A stretch of 64,000 nucleotides of DNA. Source: Bacillota bacterium. GTDB lineage: Bacteria; Sysuimicrobiota; Sysuimicrobiia; Sysuimicrobiales; Segetimicrobiaceae. Where the stretch lies: positions 58,840 to 122,839 of the forward strand of contig JAJPIA010000030.1 in NCBI GenBank assembly GCA_021324975.1. The letters are read 5' to 3'. This document shows, in pieces, positions 33,484 to 42,611 of the stretch; within the stretch, counting starts at the first letter, position 1; each line of letters starts with the position of its first letter. The notes beneath the pieces are model-generated. The model was given only the letters and a program-made list of their open reading frames with translations. It was not told where the DNA came from and ran no database searches. The position numbers and the translations under genes are program-made.

Positions 33484-35135
33484 ACCCCATTACCCTGTCG
33501 GTGATCGGCCACGCCTTCGCCGCGACGGCGGAAGAGATGGGTGTCAACCTCTACCGCTCGGCGCACTCGACGATCGTGCGGGAAGTCCGCGACATCGCGA
33601 CGGCGGTGCTCGATCCGCGCGGGAACACCGTCGCGATTGCCAACTATATCCCGCAGCTCCTGAACGCGATCGACCCCGCGGCGGCGGCCATCGCCGAGGA
33701 GTACGACTTCTCGACCCTCCAGGACGGCGAAGCCTTTGTCGTCAACGATCCGTTCCACGGCGGCCAGCACATCAACGACGTGCTGCTGTTCACGCCGATC
33801 CGGGTCGACGGGCGGATGCTCGGCATCACCTGCGCCAACGTTCACCACCTGGATCTCGGCGGCGGCGCAGCCGCCAGCAACGCGCGGGCAACGGACGTGT
33901 TTCAGGAAGGCATCGTCTTTCCGCCGATGCGCATTCCCCTCACGGACGGCTGGCGCTCCTCGCCGTTCGGCAAATTCTTCGGCGCGAACGTGCGCGCGCC
34001 GCGCACCGTGCTGGCCGACTTCGACGCCCAGATCGCCGCCTGCCGCACCGGCGAGGCCCGCGTGCGGGCGCTCGCCCAGAAATACGGGGCCGACGCGATC
34101 GCCGAGTTTATGACGGACGTCCAGGATTACGGCGAACGGATCTCCCGCCAGGCCATCACCGCGATCCCGGACGGCGAGTACCGCGGCGAGGCTCACATGG
34201 AGGACGACGGTACCGGCGCGGGGCCCTTCTACGTGCGCGCGACCGTGCGCATCGCCGGGAGCGACATGACGATCGACTTCACGGGCACCGACCCGCAGGC
34301 GCGAGGTTTCATCAACGTGCCGTGGGGGTCGACCCTCTCCAGCGTGCGCACGACGGTGGTGGCGATCCTCGGCATCACGCACATGCTGGTGAACACCGGC
34401 AGCATGCGGCCGCTCCACGTCACGGCGCCGCTCGGGTGTTTGTTGAACCCGCGGTGGCCGGCCGCGACGCGGGCACGGACCAGCGCCTGCTACAAGATTT
34501 TCGACGCCGTCAACATGGCGCTCGCTCCGGTGCTGCCGAAGCAGGTCATGGCGCCGGGCTTTGACGCGCAGACCGGCATCTCGTTCGGCCACCGCGCGGG
34601 CGGCCACGCCCGGATCCTTTCCGAAGTCCTCGGCGCCGGGAACGGCGCGCTGTGGTGCCAGGACGGCGCGGACGGGATGATCATGCCGTTGACGAACGGC
34701 CAGAACACGCCGGTGGAATCGGTGGAAATCGAGTTCCCGTTCCTCGAGATTCTGCGCTACGGGCTCGTCCCGAACTCCGGCGGCGACGGCGAATTCCGCG
34801 GCGGTCTGGGCATGGAGCGCGCGTACCGCATCCTCAACGACGACGTCACGTTCGGGCTGCATTCCGACCGGCACCGCCATGGCGCCCCGGGGCTCTTCGG
34901 CGGGGGTACCGGCTCCCCGGGCGCCTGCCTGCTGGTCCGCGACGGGCCCCCCCGTGTACTCGGGTCCAAAGTGCACGAATCGCTGCGAGCGGGAGACCGA
35001 GTGATCGTTCGCTCGGGCGGCGGCGGAGGCTACGGACGCCCCGAACGCCGCGCGGCCGACCGCATCGACCGGGATACCCGCGAGGGCCGCCAGGTCCGCG
35101 GCGCGCCGGTCCCGCCGCCCGCCAACAGTCTATAG
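33480..35135 (+). CDS. hyuB: Hydantoinase/oxoprolinase subunit B (HyuB family)
   Basis: 551-residue partner of the HyuA encoded just before it; the ATG at 33480 overlaps that stop. It follows the family pattern: an N-terminal helix bundle (AFAATAEEMGVNLYRSAHST), the VVNDPFHGGQHINDV motif near residue 85, a DFTGTDPQARGFINVP motif near residue 265, and the Gly-rich end VRSGGGGGYGRPERR. In this enzyme class subunit B completes the active site for the ring-opening step. It ends convergently with the Liv ATPase gene, 70 bases away. Confidence 0.93.
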   Translation: MNPITLSVIGHAFAATAEEMGVNLYRSAHSTIVREVRDIATAVLDPRGNTVAIANYIPQLLNAIDPAAAAIAEEYDFSTLQDGEAFVVNDPFHGGQHINDVLLFTPIRVDGRMLGITCANVHHLDLGGGAAASNARATDVFQEGIVFPPMRIPLTDGWRSSPFGKFFGANVRAPRTVLADFDAQIAACRTGEARVRALAQKYGADAIAEFMTDVQDYGERISRQAITAIPDGEYRGEAHMEDDGTGAGPFYVRATVRIAGSDMTIDFTGTDPQARGFINVPWGSTLSSVRTTVVAILGITHMLVNTGSMRPLHVTAPLGCLLNPRWPAATRARTSACYKIFDAVNMALAPVLPKQVMAPGFDAQTGISFGHRAGGHARILSEVLGAGNGALWCQDGADGMIMPLTNGQNTPVESVEIEFPFLEILRYGLVPNSGGDGEFRGGLGMERAYRILNDDVTFGLHSDRHRHGAPGLFGGGTGSPGACLLVRDGPPRVLGSKVHESLRAGDRVIVRSGGGGGYGRPERRAADRIDRDTREGRQVRGAPVPPPANSL

Positions 35136-35205
35136 TCGCCGCCGGGATAGAACCTCCATCATTTCGCCGGTACCAGCATCGCTGCCGCCGCTGTCCTGCG
35201 ATCCA

Positions 35206-35985
35206 TCAAGCGCGGCCGCCGAGGTACGCCCGGCGCACTTCGGGATGCTGGAGGATCTCCTCGCCGCCGCCCTCGAACCGCACGCGCCCCTGCTCGAGCA
35301 CGTACGCGCGCTGGCTGTGCCGAAGCGCCGTGCGCGCGTTCTGCTCTACGAGCAGTACGGCAAGCCCGCGCCGCCGGAACTCGCCGACCTTCTCGTAGAT
35401 AAACTCCACGGCGGCGCCCGAGAGGCCGATCGTCGGTTCGTCGAGCAGCACGAGGCGGGGGTCGAGCAGGAGTACGCGGGCAATCTCCAAGATTCGCCGC
35501 TCGCCGCCGCTGAGCGTGCGCGCGCGCAGCCTCCGGCGAGCCCGCAGCGCCGGGAATGCGTCGAGCAACCGCTCGATGTCGTCGCGCACCCGCCGGTCAC
35601 GGCGGACGTAGGCGGCGAGTCGAAGGTTGTCATCGACGCTCAGGTTTGGCAACGTGCTGATCCCTTGGGGTACGTACGTAATCCCGCAGCGCAGGATCTC
35701 CGGGGGCCGCCGCCCGACGAGCGAGACGCCGTCGAACGTGATCGCTCCCTGCGTGGCGCGGAGGAACCCGAAGATCGTCTTGAGCAGCGTGGACTTCCCC
35801 GCGCCGTTCGGGCCGATGACGCAGACGACTTCGCCCGGCCGCACGCACAGCGTGACGCCCCGCAGGACCTCCTGCCCGCCATAGCCGGCGTGCAAATCGC
35901 CGACCGCAAGAAGCGCCCGTCCCGCTGCCGCCTCCGCCGCGCGGGCGGAGACGGCCCGATCGCCCGCGTGCCCGTCAACGCCCAT
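35206..35985 (-). CDS. livF: Branched-chain amino acid-type ABC transporter ATPase (LivF)
   Basis: 259-residue ATPase. Walker A is GPNGAGKSTLLKTIFG, the signature is TLSGGERRILEIARVLL, and Walker B is RLVLLDEPTIGLS. The LivF-type GYGGQEVLRGVTL start and the ending HPEVRRAYLGG are diagnostic against LivG. Its ATG lies inside the last codons of the LivMG gene (11-base overlap), so translation is coupled. It is the last gene of the minus-strand set LivJ-LivH-LivMG-LivF. Such systems carry branched-chain amino acids but also amides, urea and aromatic acids. Confidence 0.93.
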   Translation of the reverse strand: MGVDGHAGDRAVSARAAEAAAGRALLAVGDLHAGYGGQEVLRGVTLCVRPGEVVCVIGPNGAGKSTLLKTIFGFLRATQGAITFDGVSLVGRRPPEILRCGITYVPQGISTLPNLSVDDNLRLAAYVRRDRRVRDDIERLLDAFPALRARRRLRARTLSGGERRILEIARVLLLDPRLVLLDEPTIGLSGAAVEFIYEKVGEFRRRGLAVLLVEQNARTALRHSQRAYVLEQGRVRFEGGGEEILQHPEVRRAYLGGRA

Positions 35986-37735
35986 AGTACAGGTTCAGCG
36001 CCTCGTCGCTTTGCTGGATCGCCTCGGGCGGTCCTTCCACTACGACGCGCCCGTTGGCCATGAAGTAGAGGCGGTCCGCGAGCGCCATCAGCGCATCCAT
36101 GTTGTGCTCGATAACGAGAAACGTCGTGCCGGCTTCGTTCTGGGTGCGGATGTAATCCTTGAGCCGCTCCACGACCGTGAGGTTCACACCGGCGACGGGC
36201 TCGTCCAGCAGCATGAGCGGCGGGCGCCGAACGAGCGCCATGGCAAAAGCCAGCAGCTTCTGCTGGCCGTACGATAGCGCCGCAGCCGGGGCATCCCGGT
36301 GGGCCTCCAGCGCCACAAACTGGAGGAGGATCTCGGCCCGCCGGCGCACCGCCGGCGGGCTAGGGCGTAGCGCCGCGGCGATCGACTCACCGCGGTGCTC
36401 CTGTCCGATCAGCAGGTGCTCCAGTACCGTGAGGCCGGGGAAGACGCGGATCAACTGGAACGTCCGCGCGAGGCCCTGCTGCGCGATCCAGTGCGGGGGA
36501 CGGCCGGAGAGCACGCGCGGGCCGCCGGCCCGATGGAGCATAATCCGGCCACCGGAAGCGGGCAGGTACCCGGTGATGCAGTCGAACAGCGTGGACTTGC
36601 CTGCGCCGTTCGGGCCAAGGATGCCGACGATTTCGCCGCGGCGCACCTCAAGGTCGACCCCGTCCAACGCCCGCAGGCCCCCGAACCGCTTCGCCAACCC
36701 CGCTACCTCGAGCAGCGGCGCCGGCGCGGGTCGAGGACCACGCGCGTCCCCGTCGTGCGCGGGCGGTTGGACTTCGGCGCCGGGCGCCGGCGCGGGACGC
36801 CACAGGCGCAGGCGCTGCACCAGCCCGAGCAACCCCCGCGGCTCGTACGCGGCGATCCACATGATCAGCAGCCCGTACACGACGTAGTCGTACCCGCGGC
36901 CGAAGCCGCCGAGGGCGCCCCCGAGATACTGGGAGAGCAGGATCAGGAAGCCCGCGCCGATCGCCGGACCGGCCACGGTTCCCCGCCCGCCGAACAGGGC
37001 CATGATTGCAAACAGGACGGACCGCAGCGGGTCGAGCACCGTGGAAGGGTCGATGTAGAGGACGTACTGCGCAAATACCGACCCGGCGAGCGCCGTGAAC
37101 GCCGCGCTGGCGCCCATCATGAGAAGCTTGTAACGGAGCGCCGGGATGCCGAGCGCGGCCGCGGCGTCCTCGTCTTCGTCGACCGCCCGCAGGTACAGGC
37201 CGAGCCGCACCCGCCCGACCCAGGCCCCGGCACCGCAGGCCGCCGCGAACAGCGCGAGTGCAATGTAGTAGTAGGGCGTCTTGGTGTTCCAGATCATGGC
37301 CCACGGCTGGTTCATCAGGCGGACCGGCAGGTACAATCCCACCGCGGCACCGACCAGGTTCCAATTGAGGAACAGAACGCGCACGAGCTCGGCCAGGGCC
37401 AGCGTGGCGAGCGCGAAGTAGTGACGGCGCAGGCGGAACGTCGGCAGGCCAACGACGAGGGAGACGGCGGCCACGAGCCCGGCCGCGGCCCACATCCCCA
37501 ACCATGGGCTTATGCCGGCCTGCGCCAGCAGCATGGTGCTCGTGTACGCTCCGAGCCCGAAGAACACGGCGTGTCCGAACGAGAGCTGGCCGGCGTAGCC
37601 GCCGAGCAGATTCCACGCCTCGGCCGCCGTGCCATAGATGAAGACGAGGATCATGCCGTTGATGAAGTAGGCGTTGTGGACGGCGAGCGGCAGCAGCGCC
37701 AGCAGGACGCCGACTGCGGCGCCGACAGCGGTCAT
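35975..37735 (-). CDS. livMG: LivM-LivG fusion: Liv-type permease joined to its ATPase
   Basis: 586-residue fusion of two transporter subunits normally made separately. Residues about 1-310 are a LivM permease: NAYFINGMILVFIYG, LLGGYAGQLSFGHAVFFGLGAY, and a last helix GLLIMWIAAYEPRGLLGLV. A Pro/Ala-rich linker of roughly 30 residues follows. From about residue 345 it is a LivG ATPase with Walker A GILGPNGAGKSTLFDCITG, signature ALSYGQQKLLAFAMALV, Walker B LMLLDEPVAGVN, and the LivG ending EALNLYYGR. The start at 37735 overlaps the LivH stop as ATGA. No stop codon or frameshift separates the halves. Confidence 0.93.
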   Translation of the reverse strand: MTAVGAAVGVLLALLPLAVHNAYFINGMILVFIYGTAAEAWNLLGGYAGQLSFGHAVFFGLGAYTSTMLLAQAGISPWLGMWAAAGLVAAVSLVVGLPTFRLRRHYFALATLALAELVRVLFLNWNLVGAAVGLYLPVRLMNQPWAMIWNTKTPYYYIALALFAAACGAGAWVGRVRLGLYLRAVDEDEDAAAALGIPALRYKLLMMGASAAFTALAGSVFAQYVLYIDPSTVLDPLRSVLFAIMALFGGRGTVAGPAIGAGFLILLSQYLGGALGGFGRGYDYVVYGLLIMWIAAYEPRGLLGLVQRLRLWRPAPAPGAEVQPPAHDGDARGPRPAPAPLLEVAGLAKRFGGLRALDGVDLEVRRGEIVGILGPNGAGKSTLFDCITGYLPASGGRIMLHRAGGPRVLSGRPPHWIAQQGLARTFQLIRVFPGLTVLEHLLIGQEHRGESIAAALRPSPPAVRRRAEILLQFVALEAHRDAPAAALSYGQQKLLAFAMALVRRPPLMLLDEPVAGVNLTVVERLKDYIRTQNEAGTTFLVIEHNMDALMALADRLYFMANGRVVVEGPPEAIQQSDEALNLYYGR

Positions 37736-38601
37736 CCGCGCCGCTCCTGCCCCAGCAGGCCCCCGGGCCGCAGGAACAACACCAGCAGGAGCGCCGCGAA
37801 GACGAAGGCCAGCTTGAACGTGGGCGAGACGAGATTGCCCGCCACGCTCTCCACGAGGCCGATCACCACTCCACCGAGGAGCGGCCCCAACACGCTCCCG
37901 AACCCGCCCAGCACCACGCTGGCAAACATCAGCAAGAGGAACGCGTCGCCGACCGTGGGGCTCACCTGGTAGAACGTGAGGAGGAACACGCCGCCGACGG
38001 CGGCGGTCGCGATGCTGAGCCCCCACGCGAGCATGTACATCCACTCGACTTCGATGCCCAGCGCCAGCGCCGCCGCCGGATTCTGCGCGGTGGCCTGGAG
38101 CGCCTTGCCTGTTTTCGTCCACTGCAGGAGCGCATGCAGCAGCCCGAACGTGATGAGCGCCGCGAGCGCCGCGTCCGCCTGCGCCGTGCTGACCGGCACG
38201 CCCAGGATGAGCACGCTCCCGCTGGCCGGCGGCCACGTGATGCCCCGGAAGTCCGGTCCGAACGCGGCGAACGCGGAATAGCGCAAGAAGAAGAGCAACC
38301 CAAACGTCGTGAAGATCTGCGTCACCGCGGGCCCGCCCATAATACGGCGGATCAGGACGATGTACGTGCACAGGCCTGCCAGGAATCCGAGGGCGACGAC
38401 GATCGGCAGAGCGGCGAGCAGGTCGAGGTGGAGGCCGGCCACCGCGAAGTATGTCGCGTACATCGCCCACATCATGTACTCGGCGTGGGCGAAGTTCACG
38501 ACGTCCACGACTCCCCAGATCAACCCCAGGCCCAGCGAGACGAGCGCGTACACGAGCCCCATGACGAGGCCCTGCACCACCGCGATCAGCAGAAGGTTCA
38601 C
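37732..38601 (-). CDS. livH: Branched-chain amino acid-type ABC transporter permease (LivH)
   Basis: 289-residue membrane permease with about eight hydrophobic segments. It has the LivH pattern: VQGLVMGLVYALVSLGLGLI, WGVVDVVNFAHAEYMMW, and the late LGGFGSVLGPLLGGVVIGLVES motif that contacts the ATPase. The gene overlaps LivMG by four bases and follows the binding-protein gene by 81 bases. It pairs with the LivM half of the fusion to form the channel. Confidence 0.93.
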   Translation of the reverse strand: MNLLLIAVVQGLVMGLVYALVSLGLGLIWGVVDVVNFAHAEYMMWAMYATYFAVAGLHLDLLAALPIVVALGFLAGLCTYIVLIRRIMGGPAVTQIFTTFGLLFFLRYSAFAAFGPDFRGITWPPASGSVLILGVPVSTAQADAALAALITFGLLHALLQWTKTGKALQATAQNPAAALALGIEVEWMYMLAWGLSIATAAVGGVFLLTFYQVSPTVGDAFLLLMFASVVLGGFGSVLGPLLGGVVIGLVESVAGNLVSPTFKLAFVFAALLLVLFLRPGGLLGQERRG

Positions 38602-38682
38602 AGGCCCTCCGGCTCGTTCGGCGCCCCGACCCGCCGCCCCGGGCGCCGGAGGCTACCGGTCAGGCGCAGACACGCACAGAGG

Positions 38683-39969
38683 CTACGATCGCTTGTCCCA
38701 CGCCGGCGCCGGCCAGACGATCGACGTCTCCGCGAGGTCGAACGGCCACACGACCTTATACTTGCCGTCAAGCAATTGCACCATCACGCCGCTCGCGTAC
38801 AGGTTCTGACCGTCCTTGTCGAACTTGATGCCCTTCCACGGCATGATCGTGTCCGCCTCGGGGATGTCCGTCATGAGCAGCCCCTGCAGAATTTGCGTCG
38901 GACTCGTCCCGCCACCGAGGTTGATCGCGTTGGCCAGGGTCAGCAGCCCCGTGAAGCTTCGGGCGTTGGTCTCGTCCATGTCCTCGTTGTAGCGCGACCG
39001 GTAGAGATCGTTCACCCGTCCGACGAGCCGCTTGCGGGCGCCGAGCCCGAGCGCCCACGACGCGCGGCTCATGATGTAATACCCGTCCTTCCCCGTGTCC
39101 TTGATGTAATCCGGCAGCACATAGCCGGCATCCTGGGCCACGAGCGCCGGCGGGAAGTACCGCATCGTCTTGAGCGCCTTGATCGTGGTCACCGCGTCGA
39201 TCAGGTAACTATTGGCGATCAGCGCGTCGGGGCTTGCCGCGTGGATGCGGTTGAGCTCCGCCTCCAGCGTGGCCGGCGGCGACGTATACATCTCGACCGC
39301 CGCCATCTGGTAGCCTTGCGCCTTGGCCTGTGCCTGCTCCACCTTCGCGGCCGTCGCGCCGAACTCGGTGTTCTCGGATAGGATGGCGAGTTTCTGGATG
39401 CGCTTGCCCCGCTTCCGCAGGTCGCCGAACATCTGGAAAAACATGGCCGTGAAGGTCTCGTCGGTGGGCCCGGTGCGGAAGAACCACTTGAAGCCCCGCT
39501 GGGTCAGCGTGGGGCTCGACGATTCCGCGTTGAGGAACGGGATCCCGCGGGTCTCCGCGGCCAGGCTGGCCGTCGCGGTGTATGCGCTCGCGTAGCAGCC
39601 CATGAGCGCGACGACCTTCTCCTGATCGATCAGGCGCTCGGCTTCCGCGCGCGCCGTGGCGGGATCCTTGGCGTCCGCCCAGACGAGCTGCATCTTGCGC
39701 CCGCCCAGCTTCGGCAGGCCCGCGGGAGCGGCCAGCGTGAGCGGCGCCAGCTCCGGATGCGGGGTGTTGACGATATCGGCGGCAAGGTCGATCGCCTGCC
39801 TCATGTCCCGGCCGATCAGCGCGAGCGAGCCGGACAGCGGGTACAACATTCCCACCTTGATGTCGCCGGCCTGCGCCGACGCCGGCACGGCACGCAACCC
39901 GCCCAGTACGGCCGCGCCTCCGCCCACCCACCGGAGCAAGGTCCGCCTCGTGACACGCCGCAGCTTCAT
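38683..39969 (-). CDS. Branched-chain amino acid-type ABC transporter substrate-binding protein (LivJ-like)
   Basis: 428-residue exported receptor of the type I periplasmic-binding fold. The start at 39969 has GGGGGTGA upstream and gives a twin-arginine-like leader (RRVTRRTLLRWVGGGAAVLGG) ending near ASAQA. The mature protein begins IKVGMLYPLSGSLALIGRDM, the standard family start, followed by AEAERLIDQEKVVALMGCYASAYT and LAILSENTEFGAT. The length is longer than E. coli LivJ, as usual for members that bind amides, short-chain fatty acids or aromatic acids. It heads the Liv set and is divergent from the DUF5996 gene. Confidence 0.92.
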   Translation of the reverse strand: MKLRRVTRRTLLRWVGGGAAVLGGLRAVPASAQAGDIKVGMLYPLSGSLALIGRDMRQAIDLAADIVNTPHPELAPLTLAAPAGLPKLGGRKMQLVWADAKDPATARAEAERLIDQEKVVALMGCYASAYTATASLAAETRGIPFLNAESSSPTLTQRGFKWFFRTGPTDETFTAMFFQMFGDLRKRGKRIQKLAILSENTEFGATAAKVEQAQAKAQGYQMAAVEMYTSPPATLEAELNRIHAASPDALIANSYLIDAVTTIKALKTMRYFPPALVAQDAGYVLPDYIKDTGKDGYYIMSRASWALGLGARKRLVGRVNDLYRSRYNEDMDETNARSFTGLLTLANAINLGGGTSPTQILQGLLMTDIPEADTIMPWKGIKFDKDGQNLYASGVMVQLLDGKYKVVWPFDLAETSIVWPAPAWDKRS

Positions 39970-40097
39970 TCCGGTCACCCCCGCATCGTGTCGGCGCATT
40001 CCGGGATGGGCCAGCCGCTGTGCGCGGCGACGCCGCCGAACCCCCTCCTTTGTAACGGACAGTCGGCAGACGATGTTCGAGCGCAGATCGTTGACCA

Positions 40098-40103
40098 TAT
40101 AAT
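40098..40103 (+). promoter_or_regulatory. Perfect TATAAT -10 element ahead of the DUF5996 gene
   Basis: TATAAT lies 27 bases before the GTG at 40130, in a short AT-rich patch. The -35 region at the usual distance (around 40075) does not match TTGACA well, so the element is supported mainly by the -10 and its position. Confidence 0.4.
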
Positions 40104-40129
40104 AACAGCTACAAAGCGAGGTGGCGGGC

Positions 40130-41056
40130 GTGAACGCATCAGGGAAAATTGAGCGGGCTCCAGAGGAGGCCGGCCTCTGGCCGGCCCTTCCGTTTTCGGC
40201 CTGGGAGGACACGTGCGCCACGCTCCACATGTGGACGCAGATTGTGGGAAAGACCCGCATGGCGCTGAGCCCGCTGATCAACCATTGGTGGAACGTGACG
40301 CTCTACGTGACCGCGCGGGGGCTGACGACATCGTTGATCCCGTATGCGCCCGCGATGTTCGACGTAGAATTTGACTTCATCTCGCACGGGCTCCGTATCC
40401 GCACGACGTCCGGCCGTGAGGAGTTGGTGCGCCTCTATCCCCGCACGGTGGCCGACTTTTACGCGGAGTACATGGGACGCCTACGCGCGCTCGGGATCGA
40501 CGTCAAGATTACGAGGAAGCCATCTGAAGTGCCCGATCCCGTGCCCTTCGATCACGACACCGTCCATGCGTCCTACGACGCGGCGTACGCGACCCGATTC
40601 TGGCACGTGCTCACCGCTGTGAGCGCCGTGTTCGACGAATTTCGTGCGCGATTCACCGGCAAGTCCAGCCCGGTGCACTTCTTCTGGGGGTCTTTCGATT
40701 TGGCGGTGACGCGCTTCTCCGGGCGCGCGGCACCGGAGCGCCCGGGCGCCGATCAGATTACCAAGGAAGGCTACTCCCACGAATGCAGCAGTTGCGGATT
40801 CTGGCCCGGTGATCGCACCGGGCGCGAGGCCGCGTTCTTCGCATACACGGCGCCGGCACCCGCGGGCTTGGAGCGCGCGGCAATCGGGCCCGAGGCCGCG
40901 CGGTGGAACGACGAACTCGGCATGTTCCTGCTCGGATACGACCCCGTGAGATCGGCGCCGGCCCCTCGGGAGGCGTTGCTGGAGTTTTGCCAGAGCGCGT
41001 ACGACGCGGGCGCGACGCTCGCGGGATGGCCACGTGAGACGCTCGAACGGCGTTGA
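40130..41056 (+). CDS. DUF5996-family protein
   Basis: 308-residue soluble protein of a conserved family of unknown function. The GTG at 40130 is chosen because GAGGTGG sits six bases upstream; a GTG at 40121 is also in frame. The family blocks I recognise are WPALPFSAWEDTCATLHMWTQ, LALSPLINHWW-type, VTARGLTTSLIPY, and GKSSPVHFFWGSFDLAVTR. Near the C-terminus is HECSSCGFWPG, a Cys pair next to Trp that suggests a metal or structural site. It stands alone between the divergent Liv operon and the converging DadA-like gene, so context says little about its role. Confidence 0.88.
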   Translation: MNASGKIERAPEEAGLWPALPFSAWEDTCATLHMWTQIVGKTRMALSPLINHWWNVTLYVTARGLTTSLIPYAPAMFDVEFDFISHGLRIRTTSGREELVRLYPRTVADFYAEYMGRLRALGIDVKITRKPSEVPDPVPFDHDTVHASYDAAYATRFWHVLTAVSAVFDEFRARFTGKSSPVHFFWGSFDLAVTRFSGRAAPERPGADQITKEGYSHECSSCGFWPGDRTGREAAFFAYTAPAPAGLERAAIGPEAARWNDELGMFLLGYDPVRSAPAPREALLEFCQSAYDAGATLAGWPRETLERR

Positions 41057-41363
41057 GCTTCCGGAGAGGCTCCCGCCATGTGAGGCTACCCGACCGTGAG
41101 CGGCAGGCGGCCGATCGATCCTGACGGCGAGCCATAATCCCGCTGGCGGCACGGCGGACGGCGCCTTGACGCGCGCGTGATGTCGGGCGCGCGTCAACGC
41201 CTGGCAGCTACACGATCGCCTACGCCGCGGGCCGGAGGTGTCCCGGTTCCCGGCTCGGTCGGTAGGCGCCATGCCGAGGGAAGCCTAGAACTCCCGCCGG
41301 CCCGCGCGCCGCCGAGTCCGTGAGCTTTTGCATGACGGGCACGCCGGCGGCCCGTCATACTCG
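41057..41363. other. Intergenic region between convergent genes, with a hairpin at its end
   Basis: No gene or RNA is recognised in these 307 bases. The only structure I see is the hairpin at 41332-41358, described separately. Short open frames here have no ribosome site and no family resemblance. Confidence 0.6.
41332..41358 (-). terminator. Hairpin just after the DadA-like stop, candidate terminator
   Basis: ATGACGGGC and GCCCGTCAT form a perfect 9-base stem with a 9-base loop, 5 bases beyond the stop codon of the minus-strand DadA-like gene. It would end the long minus-strand operon. The usual T run is missing, so it is either a factor-dependent stop or a stabilising 3' hairpin. Confidence 0.45.
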
Positions 41364-42608
41364 TCAGAACCGGTCGACACGAAACGGTGTGACGTCGATC
41401 GGCGGTGTCCGGTCTCCTACCATATCCGCGATGATCCGTCCCGTCACCGGACCAAGCGTAAGCCCGAGATGGCCGTGCCCGAACGCAAAGAACGTCGACG
41501 GATAGCGGGGCGACCGGTCCAGGACCGGTAGCGAGTCCGGCATCGACGGACGGTGTCCCATCGCATAGGTCGCGCCATCCGCATCTACCCGGGCTAGGAC
41601 GCGCCCCGCGGCTTGGACCAGCCGGCGGGCTCGGGCATAGTTGGGCGGCGCGTACAGCCCCGCGAGCTCGACCGTCCCGGCCAAGCGGAGACCGCCTTCC
41701 ATGGGTGTGATCGCGAAGTTGTAGTCGCCCGAGAGGAGTGGAATGCGCGGCAGGGCGCCGGATCGCGGGAGCGTCACGACATACCCGCGTTCCGTGTCCA
41801 GCGGGACCCGTCCGCCGGCCCGGGCCGCGAGCGGACGTGACCACGCGCCCGCGGCGATGACGAGGACGTCGAGATCCCGCCGCCCGCTAGGGGTCCGCAG
41901 CGCGCGCGGACCCGCCGCGCCAAGCTCGACGTCGGTGATCCGCTCCCGAACCAGCTCCCCTCCTCGATGGACAAAGTCCTGAGCGAGCGCGCGCACCAGG
42001 CCACGGGGATCGGTGCAAAACATCGTCTTGGGATAGAAAACGCCGTGCCGGATCGCCGGCGCTAGGGCAGGCTCGAGGCGGTGCAGCTCCGCCCCCCGCA
42101 CAACTTCCAGGTCGATGCCGCGGCGCCGGCGCAGCTCTAAGCTCCACTGCGCCTCCGCGAACGACGCGTCGGTTTCGTAGGTGTAGAGAACGCCTCCCGG
42201 GTGGAGATAGCGGCTCGCCGCGGTGCCCGCGACCAGAGCCGCGTAACTCTCTCGCGCCAGCTCGAGGAGGTGCGCGAGCGCAATGGAAATCGCCTCCACC
42301 CGATCGGGCGCGCCGGCGCGTACGAACCTGACGAGCCACGGCACGAGCCGCGGCAGGTAGGTCCAACGGATGGCGAGCGGCGCCAGGGGGTCCAGCAACA
42401 TCTTGGGCACGCGCCGCAGGATGCCCGGCGTGCTCGTCGGCACACAGCTGCCCGAGGAAATGAAGCCGGCGTTACTCTGCGAGGCGCCTTCCCCCGGCCC
42501 GGCGGGATCGACTACGGTCACCTGGTGGCCGTCGCGCTGCAGGTACAGCGCACAGGCGACACCGACGATACCGGCGCCGACGACCGTGACATGGCGCGCG
42601 CGGGTCAT
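41364..42608 (-). CDS. FAD-dependent amino acid oxidoreductase (DadA-like)
   Basis: 414-residue flavoprotein of the DadA/glycine oxidase family. The FAD-binding motif is at the very N-terminus (VTVVGAGIVGVACALYLQRDG), followed by SQSNAGFI, a motif common in D-amino acid dehydrogenases. The second flavin motif is near the C-terminus (FFAFGHGHLGLTLGPVTGRIIADMV). It would oxidatively deaminate a D-amino or N-substituted amino acid to a keto acid. It begins three bases after a HyuA stop and is the last gene of a minus-strand operon with two hydantoinase pairs, so it may process the amino acid released by ring opening. Confidence 0.9.
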   Translation of the reverse strand: MTRARHVTVVGAGIVGVACALYLQRDGHQVTVVDPAGPGEGASQSNAGFISSGSCVPTSTPGILRRVPKMLLDPLAPLAIRWTYLPRLVPWLVRFVRAGAPDRVEAISIALAHLLELARESYAALVAGTAASRYLHPGGVLYTYETDASFAEAQWSLELRRRRGIDLEVVRGAELHRLEPALAPAIRHGVFYPKTMFCTDPRGLVRALAQDFVHRGGELVRERITDVELGAAGPRALRTPSGRRDLDVLVIAAGAWSRPLAARAGGRVPLDTERGYVVTLPRSGALPRIPLLSGDYNFAITPMEGGLRLAGTVELAGLYAPPNYARARRLVQAAGRVLARVDADGATYAMGHRPSMPDSLPVLDRSPRYPSTFFAFGHGHLGLTLGPVTGRIIADMVGDRTPPIDVTPFRVDRF

Positions 42609-42611
42609 GTA

